Source: Chitinophagaceae bacterium (GTDB lineage: Bacteria; Bacteroidota; Bacteroidia; Chitinophagales; Chitinophagaceae). Taken from it: a stretch of DNA of 64,000 nucleotides. Location: positions 1 through 64,000 of the forward strand of contig JAIEMP010000012.1 in assembly GCA_019752045.1 (NCBI GenBank). Reading direction: 5' to 3'. This document shows positions 1-8,788 of the stretch, piece by piece (position 1 is the first letter of the stretch; the number at the start of each line of letters is the position of its first letter). The translations under genes were made by a program, and so were the position numbers. The notes beneath the pieces were generated by a model. The model ran no database searches and was not told where the DNA came from. It saw only the letters and a list, made by a program, of their open reading frames with translations.

Positions 1-84
1 TCATCACTCATCACTCATCACTCATCACTCATCACTCATCACTCATCACTCATCACTCATCACTCATCACTCATCACTCATCAC
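1..84. repeat. Tandem heptamer repeat, 12 copies of TCATCAC
   Basis: Twelve perfect copies of the 7-bp unit TCATCAC run from the first base of the window to 84 and may continue to the left. The last copy contains the stop codon of porQ (TCA at 81-83, TGA on the minus strand). Degenerate runs of the same motif occur at 14254-14277 and 39109-39138. The unit is 7 bp, so any change in copy number left of 81 would lie outside the gene. Confidence 0.95.
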
Positions 85-1148
85 CACCCCACTTTCTCTC
101 CCCAATCGCCCAGGCCAACCAATTTATTAAGCGGAATATTTAATCCGAGCTGATTATATGCAATGTTGCTTTGCAGAAATGTTCTTGCATAACGCAACTG
201 CAACTTAGGTAAGATCACTCCTATTCCTAAAGAAAATCCGGTTAGACCGTTTGCTGCATTATTTATCCGCAATTCTTTTCCCCGCAAATAATTATATGCT
301 GCCGTTACTTCTACCCGGCCTCCAATGAATACCTGTGTTGAAAATACAAAATGCTGAAACAGTTTATCGAACGTAAACTTTTTGTTTGCTGCATTATCAA
401 TCCCATTATCATTATTAAACAAGGTATCGTTATAGTTGATATTGAACCGGTGCAGATGATGTGCTGTTGCTGAAAACTGAATGGGTGCTTTTGCCAAACG
501 TTTTGAAATACCGATCTGCAGATCAAATGGCAGCTCTTCCGGTTCGGCAGGATTATATCGTTTTAATTGCCCGCCCATATTAACTGCAACAATACTTGCC
601 TGTAAAAAATTCGCCGTGTCTCTGTACAATACTCCTACATCAGCAGCAATAGCATTGGAACGGTAAACGCCGTAATTGCTGGCCAGGTATTTTAATGACA
701 TCCCGTATTTCCAACGGTTGAGATATTCACGACTTGCAGAAACCTGCACAACAAAATCTCTTGGTCTGTAAATGCCTTCAATGTTTCCTGACGGATCTGT
801 TTGCGTTGTATTGCCGTAATCAAGATAAAAAATACCTGCAGCAAAATTGGTTTGCAGTTTCGGATGCCTGTAAGCAAGCATCCAGTGCACATTTTTTACA
901 CCTGCATATAACAAATTAAAGTTGGCTGCCATTTGGCCATGCATCAACGAATCTAACTGAGCAGGGTTTTGAAAAGCAAGAGAAAGGTCATTTGATTGAT
1001 TGGTAATATTTACTCCGCCCAATGCTGCCGCTTGCGGTGATGCAGGGAACCGAAGAAACTGATAAGCCGTTCGGCCACCTAATGTTTGTGCAAACAGGTT
1101 AACAGAAATAAAATACATCCAGCAAAAAACAATCAATCGCAGCATCAT
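81..1148 (-). CDS. porQ: Type IX secretion system protein PorQ
   Basis: 355 residues with a Sec signal peptide (about 1-20, ending FISVNLFAQ). The mature protein begins LGGRTAYQFL and continues with many short amphipathic strands, as expected of an outer membrane beta-barrel. The opening GGRTAYQFLRFPASPQAAALGG and the NPAQL motif are typical of PorQ, which is tied to the Bacteroidota type IX secretion system and its cell-surface attachment of cargo. It stands alone here, with no other por genes nearby, which is usual because por genes are scattered. Two adjacent ATGs (1148 and 1145) are possible starts. The stop codon lies inside the heptamer repeat at 1-84. Function is from family knowledge. 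Confidence 0.85.
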   Translation of the reverse strand: MMLRLIVFCWMYFISVNLFAQTLGGRTAYQFLRFPASPQAAALGGVNITNQSNDLSLAFQNPAQLDSLMHGQMAANFNLLYAGVKNVHWMLAYRHPKLQTNFAAGIFYLDYGNTTQTDPSGNIEGIYRPRDFVVQVSASREYLNRWKYGMSLKYLASNYGVYRSNAIAADVGVLYRDTANFLQASIVAVNMGGQLKRYNPAEPEELPFDLQIGISKRLAKAPIQFSATAHHLHRFNINYNDTLFNNDNGIDNAANKKFTFDKLFQHFVFSTQVFIGGRVEVTAAYNYLRGKELRINNAANGLTGFSLGIGVILPKLQLRYARTFLQSNIAYNQLGLNIPLNKLVGLGDWGEKVGW

Positions 1149-1231
1149 GTATAAACAGTAAGAGAATGTAATTTACTCAAAAACCATGGAGAGGACAGGC
1201 CGGTTCTAAAAGTCGGTGGAAACATATATGC

Positions 1232-1260
1232 AAAAAAATTCCCCCATGGAGATGGGGGAA
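1232..1260 (-). terminator. Intrinsic terminator of lon
   Basis: Read on the minus strand, a 9-bp perfect stem (TTCCCCCAT at 1239-1247 with ATGGGGGAA at 1252-1260, loop of four) is followed by seven T residues (1238-1232). It lies about 140 bp past the lon stop codon. Confidence 0.8.
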
Positions 1261-1396
1261 ACTCTTTTAACCCTTAAAACAACCAACATGAAATAGGGAC
1301 TATTTCCTGTTTGTTGCAATATTAACGAGTGAAAGTTTTCGTAGTTCAATTATGGTCAAAACTTATTATGAGCGGTCTTATTTGTTGATAAATAAC

Positions 1397-3799
1397 TCAA
1401 ACCAATGCAAGTTCCAGTACCTGCTGCATTGTTTTTACGTAATGAAACTTCATGCCCTTTATGTAATGAGCATTGATCTCCTGCACATCTTTTTCATTTT
1501 GCCAACACATAATAACTTCTTTAATACCTGCCCGTTTTGCTGCAAGAATTTTTTCTTTAATACCACCTACAGGCAGCACTTGACCACGTAGAGTAATTTC
1601 GCCCGTCATTGCAAGGAATGGTTTTACTCTCCGTCCTGTAAATGCACTTGTAATGGAAGCCAGCATGGTAATACCTGCACTGGGGCCATCTTTTGGCACT
1701 GCACCTTCGGGTACATGCAGGTGAATATTTTTTTTCTGAAAATCTTCGGGATTAATATCTGCTTTACGGGCATTGGCCTGTAAATAACTCAAAGCTGTAG
1801 AAGCACTTTCTTTCATTACATTACCCAGGTTGCCGGTTAAACGTAATTCGCCTTTTCCTTCTGCCAAACTGGTTTCAATAAACAAAATATCACCACCCAC
1901 TGCTGTCCATGCAAGCCCAACTGATACACCGGGCATATTGGCGGTTTTATAAAGTTCATTGCTGTATCGTGGTTTGCCGAGTATCCGTTCAACATCATTG
2001 GCAGTTAATGTAGGTTTAATTTTTCCTTTGATAGCCACTTCTTTTGCCTGTGAACGCATCAGCGATGCTAACTGACGATCGAGTTCACGTACGCCACTCT
2101 CTCTTGTATAATCTTCAATTACTTTACGCAAAACAACATCACTGATTTTAAACGGCATTTTCAACAAACCATGTGCTTCCGTTTGTTTTGGTACCAGATA
2201 ATTTTTTGCAATCTCTATTTTTTCCTCCACTGCATATCCGCTGAGATCAATTATTTCTAAACGGTCTCTCAATGCCGGTTGAATAGAAGCCAATGTATTG
2301 GCTGTTGCTACAAACAATACTTTGCTGAGGTCGTATTCCAGCTCCAGATAGTTATCGTAAAATGTATGATTCTGTTCAGGATCCAGTAACTCAAGCAAAG
2401 CGCTTGAAGGATCGCCACGAAAATCATTTCCCAGTTTATCAATTTCATCCAGTATCATTACCGGGTTGGATGTTTTTATTTTTCTGATTGATTGTAAAAT
2501 GCGGCCCGGCATTGCACCGATATATGTTTTACGATGACCACGGATTTCACTTTCATCATGCAATCCACCCAAACTGATGCGGATATATTTACGTCCTAAT
2601 GCCGATGCTATACTTTTTCCTAATGATGTTTTACCAATTCCCGGAGGGCCAAGCAAACAAAGAATCGGGCTTTTCATATCGCCCTTTAATTTTAATACAG
2701 CCAGATATTCCAGTATCCGTTCTTTTACTTTTTGAATACCGTAATGATCATGATCCAGTACTTTTTTTGCTTTCTTTAAATCGTACTGATCGTTGGTGTA
2801 AACACCCCATGGCAAATCGAGCAACAGATCCATATGGTTATACACTACAGAATAATCAGGGGTAGACGGATGCATGCGTTCCAGTTTTTCAATTCCTTTG
2901 CGGAACATTTCTTTTGCAGCATCGCTCCACTTCATCGTTTCTGCTTTCTTCTTCATTTCCTGCAACTCCAGATCATTACTGTCTCCTCCCAACTCATCTT
3001 TAATGCTTTTCATTTGCTGCTGCAGAAAATATTCCCGCTGTTGCTTATCAAGCTCTGTTCTTGTTTTGTTGGTTACTTTATTTTTCAGTTCAGTGTACTG
3101 CAATTCTTTTTGCAACAACGTTAGCAACAGCTCTGCTCTTTGCTTAATGGTTTGTGTTACAAGTAAGCGTTGTTTTTCTGAAATATCACTGTTAAGATTA
3201 TTACTTACAAAGTGTACTAGAAAAGCAGGATTCTCAATATTTTTTAAAATGATGGATGCTTCACTGGGAATGTTGGGAGAAAGCTGAATGATCTGTGCAG
3301 CCATATCTTTGATTGATCCTGCAACAGCTTTAAAATTTTCATCTTCCGGTGTGGGTTCTTCTTTCAGCACTTCAATAGCTGCTTTAAAAAACGGATCTTC
3401 TGATGTTATGGAATTGATCTTAAACCGTTTCTTACCCTGAATAATAACAGTGGTTCCTCCATCGGGCATTTTAATCAGTTTCACCACTTTGGCAATGGTG
3501 CCGATTTCTTCGAGATCAGTAACTGTGGGATCTTCCACATTGCTGTCTTTTTGTGCAACAACACCCACCAGTTTATTGGTTTTGTAAGCTTCGTTTACAG
3601 CCTGAATACTTTTATCACGCCCAACAGTGATTGGCAAAACAACCCCTGGAAAAAGAACCGTATTACGTAAAGGAAGTATGGGCAATTCATCAGGAATATC
3701 TACTTCTTCATCTTCTGCTTCGGCCTCATTAAGAGGTATAATGGGGAGAAAATCAAGATCCTCATCTACCGGTCTCAGGAATAAATTCTTTTCGTTCAT
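1397..3799 (-). CDS. lon: ATP-dependent Lon protease
   Basis: 800 residues from the start chosen at 3799 ([10 protein letters not shown]); the open frame extends 25 codons upstream, but that extension looks unrelated to Lon. Domain order is an N-terminal LON substrate-binding domain ([20 protein letters not shown]), a coiled-coil middle region, an AAA+ module with Walker [10 protein letters not shown] and Walker [10 protein letters not shown], and a C-terminal peptidase domain. The catalytic dyad is visible: Ser in DGPSAG (about residue 707) and Lys in GGIKEK (about 750), 43 residues apart. Lon degrades misfolded and regulatory proteins in the cytoplasm. A hairpin at 3828-3848 lies in the leader, and a terminator follows at 1232-1260. 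Confidence 0.97.
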   Translation of the reverse strand: MNEKNLFLRPVDEDLDFLPIIPLNEAEAEDEEVDIPDELPILPLRNTVLFPGVVLPITVGRDKSIQAVNEAYKTNKLVGVVAQKDSNVEDPTVTDLEEIGTIAKVVKLIKMPDGGTTVIIQGKKRFKINSITSEDPFFKAAIEVLKEEPTPEDENFKAVAGSIKDMAAQIIQLSPNIPSEASIILKNIENPAFLVHFVSNNLNSDISEKQRLLVTQTIKQRAELLLTLLQKELQYTELKNKVTNKTRTELDKQQREYFLQQQMKSIKDELGGDSNDLELQEMKKKAETMKWSDAAKEMFRKGIEKLERMHPSTPDYSVVYNHMDLLLDLPWGVYTNDQYDLKKAKKVLDHDHYGIQKVKERILEYLAVLKLKGDMKSPILCLLGPPGIGKTSLGKSIASALGRKYIRISLGGLHDESEIRGHRKTYIGAMPGRILQSIRKIKTSNPVMILDEIDKLGNDFRGDPSSALLELLDPEQNHTFYDNYLELEYDLSKVLFVATANTLASIQPALRDRLEIIDLSGYAVEEKIEIAKNYLVPKQTEAHGLLKMPFKISDVVLRKVIEDYTRESGVRELDRQLASLMRSQAKEVAIKGKIKPTLTANDVERILGKPRYSNELYKTANMPGVSVGLAWTAVGGDILFIETSLAEGKGELRLTGNLGNVMKESASTALSYLQANARKADINPEDFQKKNIHLHVPEGAVPKDGPSAGITMLASITSAFTGRRVKPFLAMTGEITLRGQVLPVGGIKEKILAAKRAGIKEVIMCWQNEKDVQEINAHYIKGMKFHYVKTMQQVLELALV

Positions 3800-3827
3800 A
3801 GTTAATTCTTTAGTCAAAATGACAGCT

Positions 3828-3848
3828 AAGCCCCTGTAAAAGGGGCTT
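3828..3848 (-). other. Hairpin in the lon 5' leader
   Basis: Perfect 8-bp stem AAGCCCCT (3828-3835) with AGGGGCTT (3841-3848) and a 5-base loop, 29 bp upstream of the lon start codon. On the minus strand no T tract follows, so it is not a convincing terminator for the phosphatase gene upstream. It may act as a leader structure or a weak transcription pause. Confidence 0.5.
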
Positions 3849-3959
3849 TCTGTATTGCATTGCAGAAGTGCCAAGATTAGTGCCAGTTGAAATTCAACTG
3901 CTAAATCTTCAGTATGCTGTTGAATTTAATTTTCGGTTGAATGTTTCTCTACAGACAAA

Positions 3960-5606
3960 TTATTGAACAATGGAGAGTATGGGTTTACCCACACAACCAT
4001 TGGGCATTTGAATACGTAGCAATGCAGCCAGCGTTGCAGCAATGTCTGTCATATGCAATTGCTGATTGGTTTTACCCGGCTTAATACCCCAGCCATACCA
4101 TACAAGCGGAATATGACTATCGTATGGGTTCCATAAACCATGTGTGGTTCCAACACTGCCGCCATCAATCCATCCTGGTGAAAAAATGAGTTGAATATCG
4201 CCACTGCGCTTTGGATGCCATCCGTTGGCAAGCCGGTTTTTTACATCCATCTGCATGGGCTGTTCCATCAGTTCATCTATTTCAAATACACGATCTATGC
4301 CTTGTATATTTTTTGCATAACGGATCACATCAGAAACAATGTTATCTCTGTCAAGCTTGGAAGAATCAATTTCATTATGGTTTAAACTGATCTGGTAATT
4401 ATAAGCACTCAGCACTAAACCGTTCTTTCCATATTTCTCCTTCAGTATAGTATTTAAATCACTAACCAGTTTATTATCATCAACAGCTCCTCCGGGTAAT
4501 TTATGCTCAGTTAAAAAACCGGGCACATGTGCCACACCATGATCTGCCGTTAAAAAAGCCAGATACTGATCTTTGCCCACCATCTTATCCAGATACTCAA
4601 ACAACTCTCCTAAATCTTTATCTAAGCGTAAGTAAGTATCTTCTACTTCAATTGAATTTGGACCAAAGGAATGACCCACATAATCCGGACTTGAAAAACT
4701 TACTGCCAAAAAATCGGTAATACTATCCTTACCCATTTCTTCATATGCAATGGCATCTTTGGCCATCATCATCGTCATGGTATTTCCGTAAGGTGTAACT
4801 GATACAGCGCTGTAATTCTTACCCGTAAAGCGTTTCAGATCATACGGAAATCCTTTTTGATCCGAACCGAATGCTTTTGCTTCGTAATTATTTTCATCTT
4901 TAGTGCTTTGCGTATACGTGTTGATGGGGTATAAAGTATTCCATCCTTTCTCATAAAAAGCATCGGTAACTTTTTTACTGTTGAAATTTTTTACCCATTG
5001 AGGTAAATCGTTCATGTAGTAGGTTGATGTAATCCAGTTGCCTGATCCGCCATCGTACCAGTAAGCAGCATTAGCACTATGCCCTGCAGGTAAAATACCA
5101 CCACGGTCTTTAATGGCAATACCAATTACTTTATTCCGAAAATTTGTTGCCAGTCTTAATTCATCACAAATGGTTGTTGCAAAATTATTGCGTGGACTCA
5201 TTTCGCCGGCTGCCGATGAGCTGCCCACCGTTTTAACCGTTTTATCTTCACTGCAATAAACCGTTCGGTTCTTTTCATAATCCCACCAGGCATTTCCGGT
5301 AATACCATGAATGGCAGGTACCGATCCGGTATAAGCCGTTGTATGTCCGCAGGCAGTAACAGTTGGAGCATAAGGGATAAATGTATTTTCACAATTGAAC
5401 CCCTGGTTCATCATACGTTTAAAACCACCATTGGACGCATAGCGATCGTGGTAGCGATAGAGAAAATCCCAGCGCATTTGATCTACCATAATACCAATCA
5501 CCAGTTTGGGCCGGCGAACCGATGCGTCTGTTTTTGCTGCAGTGGTTTTCTGTGCATCACTGTTGAAGACAAGTAAAAAAAGCAGGGCTGAAAAAATCAA
5601 TCGCAT
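3960..5606 (-). CDS. Secreted alkaline phosphatase, PafA-like
   Basis: 548 residues with a signal peptide (MRLIFSALLFLLVFNSDAQ). The mature part is an alkaline phosphatase superfamily (nucleotide pyrophosphatase/PafA type) fold: first metal-binding Asp in IGIMVDQMRWD (D42), a Thr nucleophile region PTVTACGHTT (81-90), and metal ligands in SPDYVGHSFGPNS and TADHGVAHVPG. Such enzymes release phosphate from organic monoesters in the periplasm. The Thr-type nucleophile fits the calcium- or zinc-dependent PafA group rather than PhoA. The protein is full length for the family. It is transcribed toward lon with about 160 bp between, and diverges from the PLP enzyme gene at 5753. Confidence 0.88.
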   Translation of the reverse strand: MRLIFSALLFLLVFNSDAQKTTAAKTDASVRRPKLVIGIMVDQMRWDFLYRYHDRYASNGGFKRMMNQGFNCENTFIPYAPTVTACGHTTAYTGSVPAIHGITGNAWWDYEKNRTVYCSEDKTVKTVGSSSAAGEMSPRNNFATTICDELRLATNFRNKVIGIAIKDRGGILPAGHSANAAYWYDGGSGNWITSTYYMNDLPQWVKNFNSKKVTDAFYEKGWNTLYPINTYTQSTKDENNYEAKAFGSDQKGFPYDLKRFTGKNYSAVSVTPYGNTMTMMMAKDAIAYEEMGKDSITDFLAVSFSSPDYVGHSFGPNSIEVEDTYLRLDKDLGELFEYLDKMVGKDQYLAFLTADHGVAHVPGFLTEHKLPGGAVDDNKLVSDLNTILKEKYGKNGLVLSAYNYQISLNHNEIDSSKLDRDNIVSDVIRYAKNIQGIDRVFEIDELMEQPMQMDVKNRLANGWHPKRSGDIQLIFSPGWIDGGSVGTTHGLWNPYDSHIPLVWYGWGIKPGKTNQQLHMTDIAATLAALLRIQMPNGCVGKPILSIVQ

Positions 5607-5713
5607 AAAAACAATTTAGGGGGTAAAGATACCTGTTGAACAAATAGCATAAAATGGTTTTATTTGTACGGAATGCGGCTTATTTTGGCCATGAATCGTA
5701 GGACACAAAACCT

Positions 5714-5721
5714 TACCTTTG
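5714..5721 (+). promoter_or_regulatory. Bacteroidota -7 box for the alpha-oxoamine synthase gene
   Basis: TACCTTTG matches TAnnTTTG and lies 31 bp before the start codon at 5753. No TTG stands at the usual spacing; the nearest is at 5685-5687, 26 bases away. Confidence 0.5.
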
Positions 5722-5752
5722 CCGCAATTTTTACACATAACAATTCGATAAT

Positions 5753-7054
5753 ATGGCAGATATTTTTGAGAAGCTGTTGAAAAATTCAGGCCCAATCGGG
5801 CAGCACAGAGAGAGGGCACATGGCTATTTTGCATTCCCAAAGCTGGAAGGTGAAATTGGCAGCCGCATGATCTTTCGTGGCAAAGAAAAAATCGTCTGGA
5901 GTCTCAACAACTATCTTGGTCTTGCCAATCATCCCGAAATCCGCAAGGTAGACGCAGAGGCTGCCAAACAATTTGGAATGGCGTATCCCATGGGTGCCCG
6001 TATGATGAGTGGCAACTCCAATCAGCATGAGCAACTGGAAAAAGAACTGGCAGAGTTTGAAATGAAAGAGGATGCCATTTTAATGAATTTTGGTTACCAG
6101 GGGATCATGAGTGCTATTGATGCTATATGCGGCCGTCATGATGTAATTGTGTATGATGCAGAAAGTCATGCCTGCATTATTGATGGATTGCGTTTGCACC
6201 CCGGTCACCGTTATGTATTTAAGCACAACGATCTGGAAGATTGTGAAAAACAATTACAACGTGCAACAGCATTAATTGAAAAGCAAGGTGCTGGTGGTAT
6301 ACTGCTCATTACCGAAGGAGTTTTTGGTATGGCGGGAGATCAGGGTAAATTAAAAGAAATAGCAACCCTTAAAAAGCAATATGATTTTAGATTAATGGTT
6401 GATGATGCACATGGTTTTGGAACATTGGGTAAAACAGGAGCCGGTGCCGGAGAAGAACAGGGATGCCAGGATGAGATTGATTTATACTTCAGCACATTTG
6501 CTAAATCCATGGCCTCTATTGGTGCATTTATGGCGGGGCCAAAAGGAATTATTGATTATATCCGTTACAATATCCGTTCTCAAATTTTTGCAAAGAGTTT
6601 GCCTATGCCTATTGTCTTGGGTAATCTCAAAAGACTTGAAATGCTGAAAACGATGCCCGAGCTGAAAGACAAACTCTGGAGCAATGCACGTAAACTGCAG
6701 AATGGATTAAAAGAAAGAGGATTTGATATTGGAAAAACAGACAGCCCTGTTACTCCTGTTTATATGACTGGTGGTGTTGAAGAAGCAACCGCAATGGTCA
6801 TGGACCTGCGTGAAAACTATCACATCTTCGCTTCCATTGTGGTGTATCCGGTTATTCCAAAAGGCCATATCATTTACCGTTTGATACCTTCTGCTGCACA
6901 TACCGATGCAGATATTGAAGAAACTTTACAGGCCTTTACTGAAACAAAAGCAAAATTAGATGCCGGTGCTTATAAAGTAGAAGCCATCCCCGATATGACG
7001 GATGTAAGCGGCAAGCGGTTTGATTACATGTTACAAACTCCCAGAAATAAATAA
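5753..7054 (+). CDS. PLP-dependent alpha-oxoamine synthase (serine palmitoyltransferase-like)
   Basis: 433 residues of the aminotransferase class I/II, alpha-oxoamine synthase group, which includes serine palmitoyltransferase, 2-amino-3-ketobutyrate CoA ligase and 8-amino-7-oxononanoate synthase. Visible motifs are SLNNYLGLANHP near residue 50, DAESHACIIDG (PLP-stacking His139), VDDAHGFGTLG (217-226) and the PLP lysine in STFAKSMASIGAF (K251). These enzymes condense an amino acid with an acyl-CoA and lose CO2. Bacteroidota carry such enzymes for sphingolipid or sulfonolipid base synthesis, so serine palmitoyltransferase or a close relative is the favoured reading. Exact substrate specificity cannot be read from sequence. 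It is monocistronic and ends at a bidirectional terminator. Confidence 0.8.
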   Translation: MADIFEKLLKNSGPIGQHRERAHGYFAFPKLEGEIGSRMIFRGKEKIVWSLNNYLGLANHPEIRKVDAEAAKQFGMAYPMGARMMSGNSNQHEQLEKELAEFEMKEDAILMNFGYQGIMSAIDAICGRHDVIVYDAESHACIIDGLRLHPGHRYVFKHNDLEDCEKQLQRATALIEKQGAGGILLITEGVFGMAGDQGKLKEIATLKKQYDFRLMVDDAHGFGTLGKTGAGAGEEQGCQDEIDLYFSTFAKSMASIGAFMAGPKGIIDYIRYNIRSQIFAKSLPMPIVLGNLKRLEMLKTMPELKDKLWSNARKLQNGLKERGFDIGKTDSPVTPVYMTGGVEEATAMVMDLRENYHIFASIVVYPVIPKGHIIYRLIPSAAHTDADIEETLQAFTETKAKLDAGAYKVEAIPDMTDVSGKRFDYMLQTPRNK

Positions 7055-7080
7055 CTTACTGTTCTTTTGCAGTGTTATAA

Positions 7081-7110
7081 AAAAATCCTCTGCAAGCAGA
7101 GGATTTTTTT
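7081..7110. terminator. Bidirectional intrinsic terminator
   Basis: A7-9 tract, then stem TCCTCTGC (7086-7093) with GCAGAGGA (7096-7103), then seven T residues (7104-7110). It lies between convergent genes ending at 7054 (+) and 7131 (-) and can serve both. Confidence 0.92.
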
Positions 7111-7130
7111 AACTGATTATTCAGATAATC

Positions 7131-7847
7131 TTATTTTTCGTTTGTTCCATTTTCAGGAATGTTAAACAATGCAGCTACTTGTACATAGCTCATAGATTTT
7201 ATTTGTTGAACAGTGTAACCTGCAGCAGGGCCATTCATAATACGTCCGCCAGCTGTACCCCCCGGAATAATTACATAACGAAACTGACCGCTTTCAAAAC
7301 GACCGTTTTCTGATGCAGCCCATGAACCAAGTTCCAAACGAGATGCAAAATAAATTACACGTCCGGGTCTTAAAGCCAAATCTAAGGTGATTGACCAGTA
7401 TACATTTGTACCTGATAATACTGTTGGCATACTACTCGCTGCAGCGGCTGCAGTTTGTTTAAAAAAAGAAATAACAATACCTTGATCAACAATATTTGCT
7501 GTTACTGAATTTGTAGCAACAAAGCCTCTGCGTCCGGCAGCACCTGTTGTGTTTACACCTCCGGCATATAAACCAGTTGTATCAGCCCAGTTTGCAATTG
7601 TTTGCCAATTAGAATAAATAACATTCGTTAAAGCACCTGCGGGACCTTGTGGACCTACCGGACCCTGAAGACCTTGAGGACCGGTAGCACCAACCGGGCC
7701 GGAAGGACCGATAATACCTTGTTGCCCCTGAGGACCGGCAGGACCTTGTATACCCTGTGGACCTGCTGCACCTGTATCACCTTTACAGGCCGAAAAAAAT
7801 AATGCGACTGCGAGTAGAGCAGTCATTGAAAGGAAACATCTTCTCAT
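7131..7847 (-). CDS. Collagen-like repeat lipoprotein
   Basis: 238 residues. A lipoprotein signal ends FFSAC with lipid-anchor Cys21. Residues 23-73 are 17 uninterrupted Gly-X-Y triplets, rich in GPQ and GPA (for example [16 protein letters not shown]). The remaining 165 residues form a globular C-terminal domain with several predicted strands and Trp-rich stretches; I do not recognise it. By analogy with other bacterial collagen-like proteins, the triplets may form a trimeric stalk displaying the C-terminal head at the cell surface. It stands alone between terminators and lolA. No sorting signal other than the lipobox is seen. Function is unknown. Confidence 0.85.
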   Translation of the reverse strand: MRRCFLSMTALLAVALFFSACKGDTGAAGPQGIQGPAGPQGQQGIIGPSGPVGATGPQGLQGPVGPQGPAGALTNVIYSNWQTIANWADTTGLYAGGVNTTGAAGRRGFVATNSVTANIVDQGIVISFFKQTAAAAASSMPTVLSGTNVYWSITLDLALRPGRVIYFASRLELGSWAASENGRFESGQFRYVIIPGGTAGGRIMNGPAAGYTVQQIKSMSYVQVAALFNIPENGTNEK

Positions 7848-8023
7848 AATTGTATTTGTTTAAAGTGTTGAAAAGAATAGGAAACCGGAAAATGGCAGTT
7901 CAGATATATTGGAGGTACACAAGAATACAAAATCATCAGTAAATAAAAAATAGTTATTAAAATTAAAACAGCCGCCAGAAACTGACAGCTGCGATATATA
8001 TAAACTGAATAGTATCAGTTCAG

Positions 8024-8704
8024 TTATCTCAGATCAACAACTTCAACACCCGGATATTTTTTCTTATCAAACACAAATTCAGCATCTTTTACATTGGCAT
8101 TGCCATTCAAAGAAGAAACAGTGTAGGTATATTTATTCCCACTCTTTTCCATCACCCTTGTACTGTAAATGGATTGTGTTTTTTTATCCACCCATACCAA
8201 TACTTTAAAAAACGATTTTGTTTTATCATAAGGTGTTAATTCAATTTCCTGTAATATCTTACCCGCTTCTTTTTTCTCTCCGTTTAATTTATACAAAAAA
8301 TCTTTGTCGTAAAAATTCGAAAATAATTTCTGCGGAGTAATTGAACTTTGCGATGGATCGTATTTTGAAATCGTTACTTCATTGGCAGCTTTATCATAAG
8401 TCCAGATATTTATTCCATCACAAAAGATTTCCTGCCCGCCTGCAATATTTACACGGTACTTGGTACCCTTTGTAAACAAGGAGCCTTTTTTTATACCCAG
8501 CACTTTTCCCTTGCCATCTTCATTCTTAAATGAAAACAACGCTTGTACAGCTTTAAAAGTTTTAAATTTTGCACTTACCGCATCCAGTATTGTTTTAGCT
8601 GCAGGATCACTTTGACCCATGTTCTTTGGTTGTGCAAATCCGTTAACAGCAACCAGCAATGTCAGAAAGAATGATACAATTATCTTCATACTATCGGTTT
8701 TCAT
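8024..8704 (-). CDS. lolA: Outer membrane lipoprotein carrier protein LolA
   Basis: About 227 residues, with signal peptide MKTDSMKIIVSFFLTLLVAV...GFAQ. The mature protein has the LolA pattern: an N-terminal helix (ILDAVSAKFKTFKAVQALFSFK), then strands with KGSLFTKGTKYRV and DGINIWTYD, resembling the half-barrel that carries lipoproteins through the periplasm. It lies 84 bp downstream of ftsK on the same strand; ftsK-lolA adjacency is also known in Enterobacteria, which supports the call. The frame is open to 8770, but a -7 box at 8727-8734 lies inside that extension, so the start is 8704, or 8689 (MKIIVSFFL). Confidence 0.85.
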   Translation of the reverse strand: MKTDSMKIIVSFFLTLLVAVNGFAQPKNMGQSDPAAKTILDAVSAKFKTFKAVQALFSFKNEDGKGKVLGIKKGSLFTKGTKYRVNIAGGQEIFCDGINIWTYDKAANEVTISKYDPSQSSITPQKLFSNFYDKDFLYKLNGEKKEAGKILQEIELTPYDKTKSFFKVLVWVDKKTQSIYSTRVMEKSGNKYTYTVSSLNGNANVKDAEFVFDKKKYPGVEVVDLR

Positions 8705-8726
8705 GTTCTGTTCAAAATTGAGGCCG

Positions 8727-8752
8727 CAAAGATAAGCAGATGTATCTGCAAA
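8727..8752 (-). promoter_or_regulatory. Candidate lolA promoter with palindromic operator-like site
   Basis: On the minus strand TATCTTTG (8734-8727) matches the TAnnTTTG -7 box, 23 bp before the start at 8704. Just upstream sits GCAGAT-GT-ATCTGC (8736-8749), a 6-bp-arm palindrome that would be covered by polymerase. The nearest TTTG (8752-8749) is only 14 bases from the -7 box, shorter than usual, so an activator or repressor may act here. Inference only. Confidence 0.4.
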
Positions 8753-8788
8753 TACATTTTCGGTACGCATTAATCAAACTTTAACAGC

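Noticed and set aside
3828-3848. Hairpin as a terminator for the alkaline phosphatase gene
   Set aside because: The stem is strong, but no T tract follows on the minus strand, and it lies close to lon; kept only as a leader structure.
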